Shown one piece after another: positions 32,391 to 42,167 of a stretch of 45,734 nucleotides of DNA. The stretch lies in the NCBI GenBank assembly GCA_017410065.1, contig JAFQRL010000034.1, positions 1-45,734 on the forward strand. The letters are read 5' to 3'. The notes under the pieces are model-generated. The model was given only the letters and a program-made list of their open reading frames with translations. It searched no databases and was not told where the DNA came from. The number at the start of each line of letters is the position of its first letter. The first letter of the stretch is position 1. The translations under genes and the position numbers were made by a program. This DNA is from Clostridia bacterium. GTDB lineage: Bacteria > Bacillota > Clostridia > Oscillospirales > CAG-272.

Positions 32391-33635
32391 TCAGGGTCTC
32401 TTGTTTTTATTGGTGATGAAGGTGAAGAAGCTTTCGTATTCCTCGTTTGCGCTTGCCGCAGAATTGATCTGCTTTGCTTCAACCACAGTTCTCTTAACAG
32501 GGTTGTATGTGACGGACTCGGGAGTAACGTCAACAACCGCGGGCTGAGCAACTTCCTCGGCGGGAGCCGCGGGTGCTTCTACCACGGGAGCGGGTCTTTC
32601 CACGGGAGCCGCAGGAGCCTCAACAGCTCTGGGAGCAACGCGAGCGGCAGAGCCGATCCTGGAGTTTGCACCCTCGTAGTCGGAAACAAAGCCTGTTGCG
32701 ATAATGGTGATCCTCATCTCATCCTGAAGGGTGGGATCGAAGGTTGCGCCCCAGATAATATTTGCATCGGGATGCGCCTCCTCGTGGATCATCTGAGATG
32801 CGATATCGATCTCATCAAGCTGGATATCCTCGGATGCGGTGATGCTAATAAGCACGCCCATTGCACCTGTGATGCTCGTTTCAAGAAGGGGGGAGGAGAT
32901 AGCCTCCATAGCCGCAAGGCGAGCCTTGTCCTCACCCTTAGCGGAGCCAACACCCATATGTGCGTGACCTGCGTTTTTCATAACGGAGGTAACATCTGCA
33001 AAGTCAAGATTTATGTAGCCGGGAACGTTGATAAGCTCGGATACAGACTGAACACCGCGACGAAGAACGTCGTCTGCGATCTCAAATGCGTTTGCAAGTG
33101 TGATCTTTGTGTCCTCGACCTGCTTAAGTCTTTCGTTGGGAATAACGATAAGAGAATCAACGTATTTGGAAAGCTCGGCAATTCCTGCCTCGGCTTGAGT
33201 GAGTCTTCTGCGGCCCTCAAAGTTGAAGGGCTTGGTTACGATACCAACCGTGAGAATGCCCATTTCCTTGGATGCCTTTGCGATAACGGGAGCCGCGCCT
33301 GTGCCTGTGCCGCCGCCCATACCAGCGGTGATAAACACCATATCCGCGCCTGCAAGGGCGTCCTTAATGGTCTCGATGGATTCCTCAGCACTGCGCTTGC
33401 CGATCTCGGGATTTGCGCCTGCGCCAAGACCGCGAGTGGTCTTTTCGCCAATAACAAGCTTCTTTGCAGCGCAAGAGCTGTCAAGTGCCATATTATCGGT
33501 GTTGATCGCTATGAATTCAACACCGCGAATATTTGTGGAGATCATACGGTTGACTGCGTTGTTGCCCGCACCGCCAACACCTATAACCTTGATATTAACA
33601 CCGCTATCGTAAACCTGTTCGAAATCAAATTCCAT
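32391..33635 (-). CDS. ftsZ: Cell division protein FtsZ
   Basis: A 414-residue FtsZ. Start is the ATG after GGAGGA ([31 protein letters not shown]); upstream in-frame codons lie in the promoter region. Tubulin signature [15 protein letters not shown] (about 106-120), T7/synergy [11 protein letters not shown], and [21 protein letters not shown]. It polymerises with GTP into the Z-ring that directs septation. The linker from about 325 is Pro/Ala/Glu/Val-rich. The C-terminus reads [17 protein letters not shown]; the usual IPxFLR-type peptide that binds FtsA, SepF and ZapA is replaced by FFTFI followed by a basic tail. It has its own promoter and lies after the murG terminator, so it is separated from the division operon though next to it. 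Confidence 0.96.
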   Translation of the reverse strand: MEFDFEQVYDSGVNIKVIGVGGAGNNAVNRMISTNIRGVEFIAINTDNMALDSSCAAKKLVIGEKTTRGLGAGANPEIGKRSAEESIETIKDALAGADMVFITAGMGGGTGTGAAPVIAKASKEMGILTVGIVTKPFNFEGRRRLTQAEAGIAELSKYVDSLIVIPNERLKQVEDTKITLANAFEIADDVLRRGVQSVSELINVPGYINLDFADVTSVMKNAGHAHMGVGSAKGEDKARLAAMEAISSPLLETSITGAMGVLISITASEDIQLDEIDIASQMIHEEAHPDANIIWGATFDPTLQDEMRITIIATGFVSDYEGANSRIGSAARVAPRAVEAPAAPVERPAPVVEAPAAPAEEVAQPAVVDVTPESVTYNPVKRTVVEAKQINSAASANEEYESFFTFITNKNKRP

Positions 33636-33724
33636 CTTTATATCCTCCGCTTTATTTTTGGGTAATTTTCGATTTATAGGGAAACGCGCCATCGCGCGTA
33701 TTTTATATAATTTAACCAATAAAA

Positions 33725-33753
33725 ATTATATCATATTTTTAAAATCTTTTCAA
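33725..33753 (-). promoter_or_regulatory. Promoter of ftsZ
   Basis: Minus strand: TTGAAA (33753-33748), 17-base spacer, TATAAT (33730-33725), in a very AT-rich stretch between murG and ftsZ. Confidence 0.8.
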
Positions 33754-33841
33754 TAGATTTTTTACAAAAAATAAAGAAAATATTTTATTTACAAAATATC
33801 TAAAATATTAAAGATATTGTTTGGCAGAAAATGTAAATTTC

Positions 33842-33880
33842 ATAAAAACAAAAACGGACGAGAGCATCAACTCTCGCCCG
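33842..33880 (-). terminator. Terminator of the division/cell-wall operon
   Basis: Minus strand: GGGCGAGAG (33879-33871), loop, CTCTCGTCC (33864-33856), GTTTTTGTTTTT. Its first arm is the last codons of murG. Confidence 0.82.
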
Positions 33881-34958
33881 AAAGCTCCTTAAGAACACCG
33901 ATTATATTTTTTGCGGCAGAGGTATCCGAGAGCGCCTTGATCTTTCTTGATAGCGTATCGCGCAGTCCTCGGTTTTCGGATAGCTCTCTGACCGTCTCGA
34001 TAAGCCTGCCGGCGGGGAGCTCAGCCTCCTCAAGCACGATCGCCGCGCCCCTATCCGAAAGTATTCGTGCGTTCTTTCGCTGATGGTCGTTTGTGACGTT
34101 TGGCGAAGGGATCAAAACGGATGGAGCACCGACCGCCGAAAGCTCCGAGACAGCCATAGCTCCGCATCTTGATATCACAATATCCGCCGCCTTTAAATAC
34201 TTTGGCATATCGTCTATATAGGGCACGACCTTACAGCCTGCGAGGCTCCGCTTATTCCATTTTTCAAAATAAGCTCTGCCTGTGGCGTGAAGATGCTTTA
34301 TCTTCGCGTCTTTGGATGAGACGTGCTCCATAAGCTCGCTTATGGCGGAGTTCATAACCGCGGCGCCCCCGCTTCCGCCAAATGACACTATGAATATTTC
34401 ATCAGCCCTCAGCCCGAGCTCGGCTCTTGCGGAGAGCCTGCTTTGCCTTGAGAGTGCTTTGTCCACAGGGTTTCCAACTGTGACTATCCGTCGCGCCCCC
34501 TTAACGTGCTCCCTTGCCTCGTCATATCCGAGGAGCACGGCAGAGCACTTTTTTGATAGAAGTCTTGTAACAAGCCCGGGGCAGCTGTTCGATTCGTGGA
34601 TCGCGCTCGGTATATTCATCCTCACCGCAGCCGTTATCACAGGCCAGCAAACGTATCCGCCTGTTCCAAGAACGGCATCGGGCTTAAACTCCTTCAGAAT
34701 ATCCTTTGCTTTGCGGATCGCGCGAAGATCGGAAATTGCGGTTTTTATATTGCTCGGCGAAAGAGAACGCTTTATTCCGTATACTTCAAGCTCCGTAAGC
34801 CTTATGCCAAATTTTTTTACGGCATCGTTTTCCTTGCCGCCTTGTCTGCCGATAAATAAAAGCTCTGCCTTGGAGTCGCACTCCATAAGCTCTCTTGCAA
34901 CGTTCAGAGCGGGCGTTATATGACCGCCCGTGCCGCCGCCGGTTAAAACAAGTCTCAT
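33867..34958 (-). CDS. murG: Undecaprenyl-PP-MurNAc-pentapeptide N-acetylglucosaminyltransferase
   Basis: A 363-residue GT28 enzyme. N-terminal glycine loop LTGGGTGGHITPALNVA (4-20), second loop FGGSGGAAVMNSAI (about 193-206), and the C-terminal UDP-GlcNAc site SRCGAMAVSELSAVGAPSVLIPSPNVTNDHQRKNARIL (about 257-294). It adds GlcNAc to lipid I on the inner membrane face, making lipid II. Starts 8 bases after the ftsW stop and is last in the operon. The DHQ...N stretch is the canonical family signature (family: H-Q-x-x-N). Confidence 0.96.
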   Translation of the reverse strand: MRLVLTGGGTGGHITPALNVARELMECDSKAELLFIGRQGGKENDAVKKFGIRLTELEVYGIKRSLSPSNIKTAISDLRAIRKAKDILKEFKPDAVLGTGGYVCWPVITAAVRMNIPSAIHESNSCPGLVTRLLSKKCSAVLLGYDEAREHVKGARRIVTVGNPVDKALSRQSRLSARAELGLRADEIFIVSFGGSGGAAVMNSAISELMEHVSSKDAKIKHLHATGRAYFEKWNKRSLAGCKVVPYIDDMPKYLKAADIVISRCGAMAVSELSAVGAPSVLIPSPNVTNDHQRKNARILSDRGAAIVLEEAELPAGRLIETVRELSENRGLRDTLSRKIKALSDTSAAKNIIGVLKELSGES

Positions 34959-34965
34959 TATATCC

Positions 34966-36129
34966 TCACTTGGTTATATCCGCATCTCTTGACACGGATA
35001 GAATTATTCCCATCTCGAAAAACAGCATAACGAGGGAAGATCCGCCGTAGCTGAAAAACGGAAGTGAAATACCCGTATTCGGTATAGTGTTTGTTACGAC
35101 TGCTACGTTCAGAAGCACCTGTATAGCCATTTTGATGGTTATTCCCAGGGTGAGAAGCCTTGAATATCCGTCTCTGCTTCTTGACGAGATCTTAACTCCC
35201 CGCAGAACCAAAAGCGCGAAAAGTATTATAGCCACAGCCGCTCCGAAAAGTCCAAGCTCCTCGCAAAGAATTGCGAATATCATATCGTTTGCGGGCTCTG
35301 ATACGTAGCAATGCTTAAGCACGCTTTTCCCGAGCCCTACTCCGAAAAGTCCGCCCGAGCCGATTGCCATAAGCCCCTGAAGCGTCTGCCATCCGCCTGT
35401 CAGCTTGTATTTTTCGGGATCCTGCCAAACGGTTATCCTGTCCTTCGTGTAATCGGTGAAAAAGGCAAGATATCCGACCGCCACGGTCCCAAGACCGCAG
35501 AAGCCGCCTATGTATCTTGGATCAACTCCCGCAGAGAAGATAAGAAGCAAACCTATCGCCCCTAAAATGATAATACAGGATAGATGCTTCTGAAGCATAA
35601 CGAGGAGAACGGGTATCAGAAGAATTGTGCAGGGGATCAGCGTTCCGTATATAAAAGCCCTGCCGCGATGCTTCTTATCCGTCGCTCGCTCCTCGTTATC
35701 CGAAAAATACCTTGAAAGCATCATAACGAGGGATAGCTTTGCAAGCTCCGAGGGCTGAATAGTTAAAGGACCCACCGATATCCATCTCTTAGCGCCGTTT
35801 CCCGCAAAGCCAAGAATGAGTACGAGGACCAAAAGAACTACTGTTGCACAGTAGAGGAGCGGCGAAAGCCTTTTATATAACGCCGCATTTATCCTTGAGG
35901 TGAAAAACATTACGCAAAGTCCGAGAATGAGCCAGACTATCTGCTTTTTAACAAAATAGAGCGAGTCACCGTATCTTGCCTCGGCGTAAGGACCGCCCGC
36001 ACTGAACACCATAATGCTTCCGTATGCGGAAATAATCAGAACGAGAAGTAAAAAAATTCCATCGATCCGACCCTTGCGCAAAGATCCGTTGTTTTTTCGT
36101 ATTTGCTTAATTTTCTTCATTGTCGTCAT
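34966..36129 (-). CDS. ftsW: FtsW/RodA/SpoVE family peptidoglycan polymerase
   Basis: A 387-residue SEDS protein. The start chosen is the ATG overlapping the mraY stop (ATGA); an ATG nine bases later is an alternative, and a TTG further upstream is less likely. About ten membrane segments. Signature blocks: GIFLLLVLIISAYGSIMVFSA (TM1), FGAAVAIILFALLVL, and NTGISLPFFSYGGSSLVMLFFEMGI (about 360-385). GGLFGVGLGKS and YVSEPANDMIFAILCEELG are the SEDS periplasmic loop signatures that mark the glycosyltransferase active site. It polymerises lipid II together with the PBP encoded upstream in the operon. The two cannot be told apart as FtsW versus SpoVE by sequence alone. Confidence 0.93.
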   Translation of the reverse strand: MTTMKKIKQIRKNNGSLRKGRIDGIFLLLVLIISAYGSIMVFSAGGPYAEARYGDSLYFVKKQIVWLILGLCVMFFTSRINAALYKRLSPLLYCATVVLLVLVLILGFAGNGAKRWISVGPLTIQPSELAKLSLVMMLSRYFSDNEERATDKKHRGRAFIYGTLIPCTILLIPVLLVMLQKHLSCIIILGAIGLLLIFSAGVDPRYIGGFCGLGTVAVGYLAFFTDYTKDRITVWQDPEKYKLTGGWQTLQGLMAIGSGGLFGVGLGKSVLKHCYVSEPANDMIFAILCEELGLFGAAVAIILFALLVLRGVKISSRSRDGYSRLLTLGITIKMAIQVLLNVAVVTNTIPNTGISLPFFSYGGSSLVMLFFEMGIILSVSRDADITK

Positions 36130-37103
36130 ATAAGGAAGCAAAGCGGTGTTGTCGCAAGAAGGGTTAAGGCGGAGGCGGCAAGACAGATCTTCGTCTCACC
36201 CCAACCGCGCTTTTCCAGATGATGGTGAAGAGGCGCCATAATGAACACTCTCTTTTTCCTCGTTTTGTAGGATATCACCTGAATTATTACCGAGAGCCCT
36301 TCAATAACGTAGACCGTACCGAAAAGAAATGAGAGGAATGGGTTATCCAAGGTGAACGGCAGACTGGCGGCAACCGCGCCGAGATAGAGCGAGCCTGTGT
36401 CACCCATAAAGATCTTGGCAGGGTTTGAGTTATAGAGCAGAAACGCAAGCGCGCCGCCTGCAAGTGCCGCGGATATCATCGCGCAGTCCGAATATATATG
36501 AGCGGAAATAAGGAAAAGCGGTATAGCTGAGGAAAAGGAAACTCCTGCGGCAAGGCCGTCCACTCCGTCCGTAAGATTTGCGCAATTGATGATACCCAGA
36601 AGAAAAACAAACGCGGCGAAGTAATAAAACGCGCCAAGCTCCAAGGTGTAGCCCGCAACGGTTATTGCTGTGTCGTCCCCGAATAGTATCCTTCTTAAAG
36701 CAAGAAACGCGACAGACGAGACAGACTGTAAGAAAAGCTTTTGCAGAGGAGTCAAGCCCGCGTTTTGCTTTTTTGTCAGCTTTGTGATATCGTCGGCAAG
36801 TCCGATCAGGGAATTAACAAGCGCAAAAGCCAGGATAGAAACAACCGATATTGCTTCTTCGGTTTTTCCACCGTTCACCAAAAGCAACGCGCCAAGCTCA
36901 CCCGATACAGTGATAGCTATTATAAACGATATACCGCCGAGAGTCGGCGTTCCCGATTTTGAAGTATGCCAGGTGGGACCGCCTTCGTATATTGGCTGTG
37001 CCGCAGACCTTCTTAATCTTGGTATGATAGCCTTACAGGTAGGAGCACAGATCGCAAAGGAAAGTATAAAAACGAAAAGGTATATTGCCCACGGCATATT
37101 CAT
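36126..37103 (-). CDS. mraY: Phospho-MurNAc-pentapeptide transferase
   Basis: A 325-residue, ten-TM enzyme. Signatures: GGPTWHTSKSGTPTLGGISFI (family: KxGTPTMGG, about 41-61), NSLIGLADDITKLTKKQNAGLTPLQKL (Asp-Asp dyad, about 110-135), NCANLTDGVDGLAAG (about 173-187; catalytic Asp), MGDTGSLYLGA and APLHHHLEKRGWGETKI (about 290-306). It transfers UDP-MurNAc-pentapeptide to undecaprenyl phosphate, giving lipid I. Starts 4 bases after murF; GGAG lies nine bases before the start. Overlaps ftsW by ATGA. Confidence 0.96.
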   Translation of the reverse strand: MNMPWAIYLFVFILSFAICAPTCKAIIPRLRRSAAQPIYEGGPTWHTSKSGTPTLGGISFIIAITVSGELGALLLVNGGKTEEAISVVSILAFALVNSLIGLADDITKLTKKQNAGLTPLQKLFLQSVSSVAFLALRRILFGDDTAITVAGYTLELGAFYYFAAFVFLLGIINCANLTDGVDGLAAGVSFSSAIPLFLISAHIYSDCAMISAALAGGALAFLLYNSNPAKIFMGDTGSLYLGAVAASLPFTLDNPFLSFLFGTVYVIEGLSVIIQVISYKTRKKRVFIMAPLHHHLEKRGWGETKICLAASALTLLATTPLCFLI

Positions 37104-37107
37104 AGCA

Positions 37108-38472
37108 TTAATCTCCGTACATTGTTTTCAGTTCATCCATAACTCTTGAAAGCATATTTCCGTGAGAGCCCTTGACGAATAAAAGCTCTCCCGAGGTACA
37201 GCTTGCATATATTTTTTCCGCGGTATCACGCGGAGCGGATATATCTTGGTTAGTGTGGATACGTTCTTTATCAAAGCCTCCGAGAAGCGCGCCCCGAGAA
37301 AGAGTCTGTGCCCATTCTCCATAGAAAAACAGAGTAGAGAAGCCTTGCCTCGCAGAGAGCTCTCCAAGCCTTAAATGGATCTGCTCGGACATTTCGCCAA
37401 GCTCAAGAATACTTCCTATCAACGCGCTTTTCCGCTTGTATTTTTTCATCCCCGAGATGAGCTTAAAATCGGCTGAAACTGCCTCGTATGAGGAGTTGTA
37501 GGAATCGTCAAGGATCACGAGATCACCTATCTTGTAGATGTTCTGCCGTATATTTTCATTTGAAATTGAAGAAATACCGCGTTTGATATCCTCTGCGCTG
37601 CACCCGATATTCCACGCCGCAAAAGCAGCGGCGCAAAGGCATTCAAGGTTGTGCTCTCCGAGGGGCGAGAAGCTTGCTTCAAGAACCTCTGCACCGTGGA
37701 AATTCAGAACCGCCCGTCCGCTCCTCATATATGCGAAAGCATCGGCTTCGCGCTCGGAGACGGAAAAGGTCGTTTCGTTGCGAACGTCAGAGAGAAGCGG
37801 CTCTCCGTAGGGAATAAGAATTTTGCCGCCGCTCATACCGTCCAGGATCTCAAGCTTTGCTTTTGCTATTCCTTCCCGCGAGCCAAACCGACCGATATGA
37901 GCTGTGCCGATCTTCGTTATGATCGCAATATCGGGCTTCACAGCACAGGAGAGCTCGGATATTTCTCCAAAGCCGTTGGTGCCCATTTCGGTTATCAGAA
38001 GCTCCGTATCGGCGGGAGCCGCAAGAAGGGTCAGGGAGAGCCCGAGCTTATTATTATAATTTCCTTCGTTTGCGTGTACCCTGAAGCATTGCCGACAGAT
38101 CACCTTTAAAAATTCCTTCGTCGTGGTTTTGCCAACGCTTCCCGTGATAGCAACGGAGAAGTGCTCTCGCAGGATCTTTTCCTTGTAATAGATCGCAAGC
38201 CTGAGCAAAGCATCCTCCGCAGAATCAACACGAAGTTGCGCAGCACTACTCTTGCCAACGGTTATCGCGCCCTTTGACCTTGCGGCGACTAAATAGATCT
38301 CGCCGCTTGTTCGCTTTCCGCCCAGGGCGAAAAACAGATCGCCTCGCTCCGTCTCTCTTGAATCTGTTGAGATATATTCTACCATTCGGTATTTTTTCGC
38401 CCTCGGGCAAGCACACCCAAGAGCTCTTGCGACCTCTCCCACGGAAAGAGGCAGACCCAGCCGTATTCTCAC
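37108..38472 (-). CDS. murF: UDP-MurNAc-tripeptide:D-Ala-D-Ala ligase
   Basis: A 454-residue Mur ligase with a GTG start that overlaps the murE stop (GTGA). Domain 1: YISTDSRETERGDLFFALGGKRTSGEIY. ATP loop: VAITGSVGKTTTKEF (about 108-122). Central: HANEGNYNNKLGLSLTLL and ITEMGTNGFGEISELS (about 140-180), the MurF hallmark. C-terminal domain with ILDDSYNSSYEAVSADFKLI and KGSHGNMLSRVM. It adds D-Ala-D-Ala to the UDP-MurNAc-tripeptide in the cytoplasm. Family pattern is complete. Confidence 0.96.
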   Translation of the reverse strand: MRIRLGLPLSVGEVARALGCACPRAKKYRMVEYISTDSRETERGDLFFALGGKRTSGEIYLVAARSKGAITVGKSSAAQLRVDSAEDALLRLAIYYKEKILREHFSVAITGSVGKTTTKEFLKVICRQCFRVHANEGNYNNKLGLSLTLLAAPADTELLITEMGTNGFGEISELSCAVKPDIAIITKIGTAHIGRFGSREGIAKAKLEILDGMSGGKILIPYGEPLLSDVRNETTFSVSEREADAFAYMRSGRAVLNFHGAEVLEASFSPLGEHNLECLCAAAFAAWNIGCSAEDIKRGISSISNENIRQNIYKIGDLVILDDSYNSSYEAVSADFKLISGMKKYKRKSALIGSILELGEMSEQIHLRLGELSARQGFSTLFFYGEWAQTLSRGALLGGFDKERIHTNQDISAPRDTAEKIYASCTSGELLFVKGSHGNMLSRVMDELKTMYGD

Positions 38473-39917
38473 AGCGCGCCGCGCCCCCGTCGCTTTAAAA
38501 GAGAGGACGAAATGATAGCTCGCTCATCGAATGGGTGATAGCCCTCGCGGTCAATAGAGTATTTTTCCGCACCCTTTCCGATAATTGCAACTACGTCGCC
38601 GCGCCTTGCCGAAAGGATAGCCTCCTCTATCGCCGCCTCTCTATCCACTATCACCGAATAATTGTCCTCAACGAAGCCGTCAAGAATATCTCTTATTATC
38701 TCCCTTGGATCCTCGCCTCTCGGGTTGTCTGTGGTTATGATCGTTTGATCGGCATATATCTCGGCTATTCTTCCCATTCTTGCGCGCTTTGCTTTATCTC
38801 GCTCGCCTCCGCAACCGAAAACGACCGTTAGCCTGTGTTCCGAGCCTCGCGCGCTGACAAGACTTTTAAGTATGTTTTCAAGCGCCGCATCGGTGTGAGC
38901 ATAATCTATTATTACCGTAATATCGTCTTTTATTATTTCATACCTTCCGCTGATGGATGGAATATCCGATAAAGCCTTCTTGATATTACAGGGCTTTAAG
39001 CCAAGCTCACAGCAGGCGGATATTGCAAGCATTGAGTTGTAAATGTTATAGACTCCCGCCGCACGAAGCTTCATCGTAAAGGAAAAGCTTCCGCCGTGAT
39101 ATATATATTCGATTCCGTCAAAGCCGCGGTTTATTATGTTGCTTGCGTAGGTATCGCCTCGCCAAAGTATTCCCGAGGTAGTCCTTTCACATTCTATCTC
39201 GCGTGCAAGCCTTCTGCCGTAGTAGTCGTCAATATTGATTATAGCTTTGTCGCAAGAATAAAACAGCTTCTTTTTTGCATTGTAATAGCTTTCCATATCC
39301 TGATGGAAGTCAAGATGCTCCATTGAAAGGTTCGTGAAAATGCCGAGATCGAATTTCAGCGGCTCTACCTTTTGAAGCTCCAATGCGTGGCTTGAAACCT
39401 CCATAACGATAAGCTCGCAGCCCGCAAGCTCCATTTTCTTTATAGCAGGGTAGAGCACCCACGGATCGGGGGTAGTCATTGAATAATAGTCCTCGCTCAA
39501 CAGCTCCTCACCCGCCTTGATCATCCCTGTGCCAAGGATGCCAACCTTCATTCCGCACGCCTCCGCCGCGTGCCTTATAAATGCCGCCGTGCTGGTCTTT
39601 CCGTTCGTTCCTGTAACACCGATCAGCTTGAACTTGGTGTGATCGATATTGCAAAGCCTTGAATAGATCCTTGCGGTAGTTCTTCTTTGTGAGAGAACTC
39701 TCACGGTCGGTATCCCCGATGGAACCTTTGCGTCAGCACCGCAGACTATCGCGCGAGGGCGCGTTTTAAATTCAGAAGGTATTCTTTTATCATTGGGAAT
39801 GACAAGAAGCGCACCCTCGCACTCATCGACTCTGTGGGTTACTTTCGTGATCTGCTCCGAGCCGTCAAGCTCGGATAGAATGATATCGTTTTTATCTATA
39901 AGCTCAAATAGTTTCAT
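38469..39917 (-). CDS. murE: UDP-MurNAc-dipeptide:meso-DAP ligase
   Basis: A 482-residue Mur ligase. ATP loop GVTGTNGKTSTAAFI (about 99-113), substrate region YYSMTTPDPWVL and VMEVSSHALELQKV, FTNLSMEHLDFHQDMESYYNAKKKLF, and the amino-acid selecting motif TTDNPRGEDP (about 396-405). The DNPR arginine recognises meso-diaminopimelate, so the wall is likely of the DAP type, as in most Clostridia. It starts 2 bases after the PBP stop and overlaps murF. murD, which usually follows in this cluster, is not found in the window. Confidence 0.95.
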   Translation of the reverse strand: MKLFELIDKNDIILSELDGSEQITKVTHRVDECEGALLVIPNDKRIPSEFKTRPRAIVCGADAKVPSGIPTVRVLSQRRTTARIYSRLCNIDHTKFKLIGVTGTNGKTSTAAFIRHAAEACGMKVGILGTGMIKAGEELLSEDYYSMTTPDPWVLYPAIKKMELAGCELIVMEVSSHALELQKVEPLKFDLGIFTNLSMEHLDFHQDMESYYNAKKKLFYSCDKAIINIDDYYGRRLAREIECERTTSGILWRGDTYASNIINRGFDGIEYIYHGGSFSFTMKLRAAGVYNIYNSMLAISACCELGLKPCNIKKALSDIPSISGRYEIIKDDITVIIDYAHTDAALENILKSLVSARGSEHRLTVVFGCGGERDKAKRARMGRIAEIYADQTIITTDNPRGEDPREIIRDILDGFVEDNYSVIVDREAAIEEAILSARRGDVVAIIGKGAEKYSIDREGYHPFDERAIISSSLLKRRGRGAL

Positions 39918-39919
39918 AT

Positions 39920-42151
39920 TTAATCCTCAAAATCCTTTGAAGGTGCACGAAGCGTGATAGCCGCGCCTCGCGTGACCACCGTTTCGGGCGGTAACGACTG
40001 ATACGTGACAGTATCCGTTCCGATAGCCGACCCGCCCCCAAGCCTTACGTTGAGACCTGTATCGATCGCGAGCTTCACGGCATCCGTCAGCTTCATTCCC
40101 ACAAAGCTCGGAACTCGTACACTGTCGTCCGCTTTCTCGGTATATAAAATAACTCTTGCGTTCTCTGCGAGCACGTATTCTCCATTTGCGGGGCATTGAC
40201 CGATAACCGTTGTGCCGTTGCCAACGACCGAATACCCTATTCCGTCATCCTTTGCCTTTTCTTTAGCCGCATCGGCAGTCAAGCCGACGTAGCTTCCTAT
40301 TTCACAAAGCTGATCGACCTCATTTGATTTGAATTCAAGATAGGGAAGAGCCTTTTCCATAAGCTCCGAGATATAAGGTGCGGCAACAACGCTTCCGTAT
40401 TTCACCTGGGAGCTTGGCTCGTCAACAACTATGATGGCGGCTATGCCGCTGTCGCTGTCGGTGGAATAAGCTACTGTCGAGCCGATGCGAAGATATGAAT
40501 TTCCGTTTTCGTCCAGTATATCGAATTTTTGGGACGTGCCTGTTTTGGCGGCTATATCGTAGCCTGCAACGCCCGCGTTTTTCGCGCCGCCGCTTCCGTT
40601 AACTCCGTCTATAAGTATTTTGGACACCGCATCTGCGACCTCCTCGGATACCACTCTGCGCTTTGCTTCTGTCTTGTGCTCGTAAGTTATCGAGCCGTCC
40701 TCGCTTACGATCTTATCAACCAGATATGGCGTCACCAGCTCGCCGCCGTTTGCCACCGCCGCGATAGCCGTCAGCTGATTTATTATCGAGACCTTAAAGC
40801 GTTGCCCGAAGGATGCGGTTGCAAGCTCTGTGGGACCGATGCTCTCTGGCTTATGGAAGATCGCGGTTGCCTCGCTTGGGAGGTCGATCCCTGTTTTATC
40901 GAGCAGACCGAACGACTTGACGTAGGAATAAAAGCTCTCGCTCCCAAGCTTCTCGGAAATAGCGATCATACAGGGGTTGCAGGACATTTGAAGGCCGTAG
41001 GAAAGAGGGAAGCCCGAGCCGTGACCGCCCGCCTTGTGGCACCGTATTTTCCAACCTCCTACCTCGGCATATCCCTTGCAGGAAAATGTGCTTTCAAGAG
41101 TTGTTGCTCCCGCATCAAGTGCCGCTGAAACGGTAACGATCTTGAAGGTCGAGCCGGGCTCGTAGATCTCGCTTACCGCCTTGTTTGACCACATTACCTG
41201 CATCAATTCTGTTTTGAGCTTTTTATATTCCTCGCTACCCTCTGCGTAGCCCGACTCCAAAAGCTCTGAAAGAGAGAGCTCGTCAAGCTGAAAGGGGGAA
41301 TTCGGATCGAAGGGGCGGGTGGTTGCCATAGCAAGGATCGCCCCTGTTTTTGTGTCCATCACGATGCCGCACACCCTGTTTTGTGCTCCGTGGTTAGCTT
41401 CAGCTCTTGTGATTATCGCCTCTAGCTCCGACTGTATGTAGCTGTCTATCGTCGTAACCAGGCTTTGTCCGTTTTGGGCAGGAGAATAGGAGGAATATTC
41501 TGTGTCCAGGGCTATGCCGTTTGCATCCTTTGCATAAACGTAATATCCGTCTTTACCCGAGAGAATATCGTTGTATTGATATTCAAGCCCGTATAGTCCT
41601 TGATTATCGCTGCCCGTAAATCCGAGGACGTGAGCGGCAAGAGTCCCCTCGGGGTAATATCGGGAGGTCTCTGCCTCGGTGAAAACCAGCCTTTCAAGCG
41701 ACATTTCCGAAATAAAGCCCAAAACCCTTTCGTATTCCTCCTTGCTTGCCGCCTTTTTTACGGTTACGTCAAGAAGCGCGGAATTTGATATTTTATTATA
41801 AATTGCATCCTTGTCAAGAGAGAGGATATCTCCAAGCGCATTTGCAATAAGTCTGCCGTATTCTCCGCCGCTCTCCCGCTCGGCAAGGCTTATTTCTCTT
41901 GGGGAAACAAATATTCTGAAAACGTTACCGCTCCCCGCTAGAAGATTCATATTTGAATCGTATATCGCCCCTCGCTCCGCCTTCAGGACCGAGGAGGTCG
42001 TTATCTGCTCATAAGCTTTCTCGCGGTAGTATTCGTTCATAAACACGGAAAGCCTGAAAACAGTAAATAAAAGATATGAGGCAAAGAGACCGAGTACCGC
42101 GAGAATAGCAATGCTTCGTTTTGATGTAGACACCTTTGTTTCAGCCTTCAT
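39920..42151 (-). CDS. SpoVD/FtsI-type class B penicillin-binding protein with PASTA domains
   Basis: A 743-residue membrane-anchored transpeptidase. One N-terminal TM (SIAILAVLGLFASYLLFTVFRL, about 13-34); dimerisation domain with ERGAIYDSNMNLLA; transpeptidase motifs SxxK STFK (about 330), SxN SCN (about 388) and KTGT (about 537). Two C-terminal PASTA repeats follow (VGLTADAAKEKAKDDGI... and VGMKLTDAVKLAIDTGL...), a SpoVD/PBP2x feature. It cross-links septal or cortex peptidoglycan, working with the SEDS protein encoded downstream. Ribosome binding site CGGAGC. An internal terminator hairpin precedes it, so it may have reduced or regulated expression. Whether it is the vegetative FtsI or the sporulation SpoVD cannot be decided by sequence. 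Confidence 0.92.
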   Translation of the reverse strand: MKAETKVSTSKRSIAILAVLGLFASYLLFTVFRLSVFMNEYYREKAYEQITTSSVLKAERGAIYDSNMNLLAGSGNVFRIFVSPREISLAERESGGEYGRLIANALGDILSLDKDAIYNKISNSALLDVTVKKAASKEEYERVLGFISEMSLERLVFTEAETSRYYPEGTLAAHVLGFTGSDNQGLYGLEYQYNDILSGKDGYYVYAKDANGIALDTEYSSYSPAQNGQSLVTTIDSYIQSELEAIITRAEANHGAQNRVCGIVMDTKTGAILAMATTRPFDPNSPFQLDELSLSELLESGYAEGSEEYKKLKTELMQVMWSNKAVSEIYEPGSTFKIVTVSAALDAGATTLESTFSCKGYAEVGGWKIRCHKAGGHGSGFPLSYGLQMSCNPCMIAISEKLGSESFYSYVKSFGLLDKTGIDLPSEATAIFHKPESIGPTELATASFGQRFKVSIINQLTAIAAVANGGELVTPYLVDKIVSEDGSITYEHKTEAKRRVVSEEVADAVSKILIDGVNGSGGAKNAGVAGYDIAAKTGTSQKFDILDENGNSYLRIGSTVAYSTDSDSGIAAIIVVDEPSSQVKYGSVVAAPYISELMEKALPYLEFKSNEVDQLCEIGSYVGLTADAAKEKAKDDGIGYSVVGNGTTVIGQCPANGEYVLAENARVILYTEKADDSVRVPSFVGMKLTDAVKLAIDTGLNVRLGGGSAIGTDTVTYQSLPPETVVTRGAAITLRAPSKDFED

Positions 42152-42167
42152 TTTTTAGCTCCGAAAA

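Noticed and set aside
32772..33665. 297-codon frame on the plus strand
   Set aside because: Antisense to ftsZ; the Cys-rich product is a by-product of reversed ftsZ codons.
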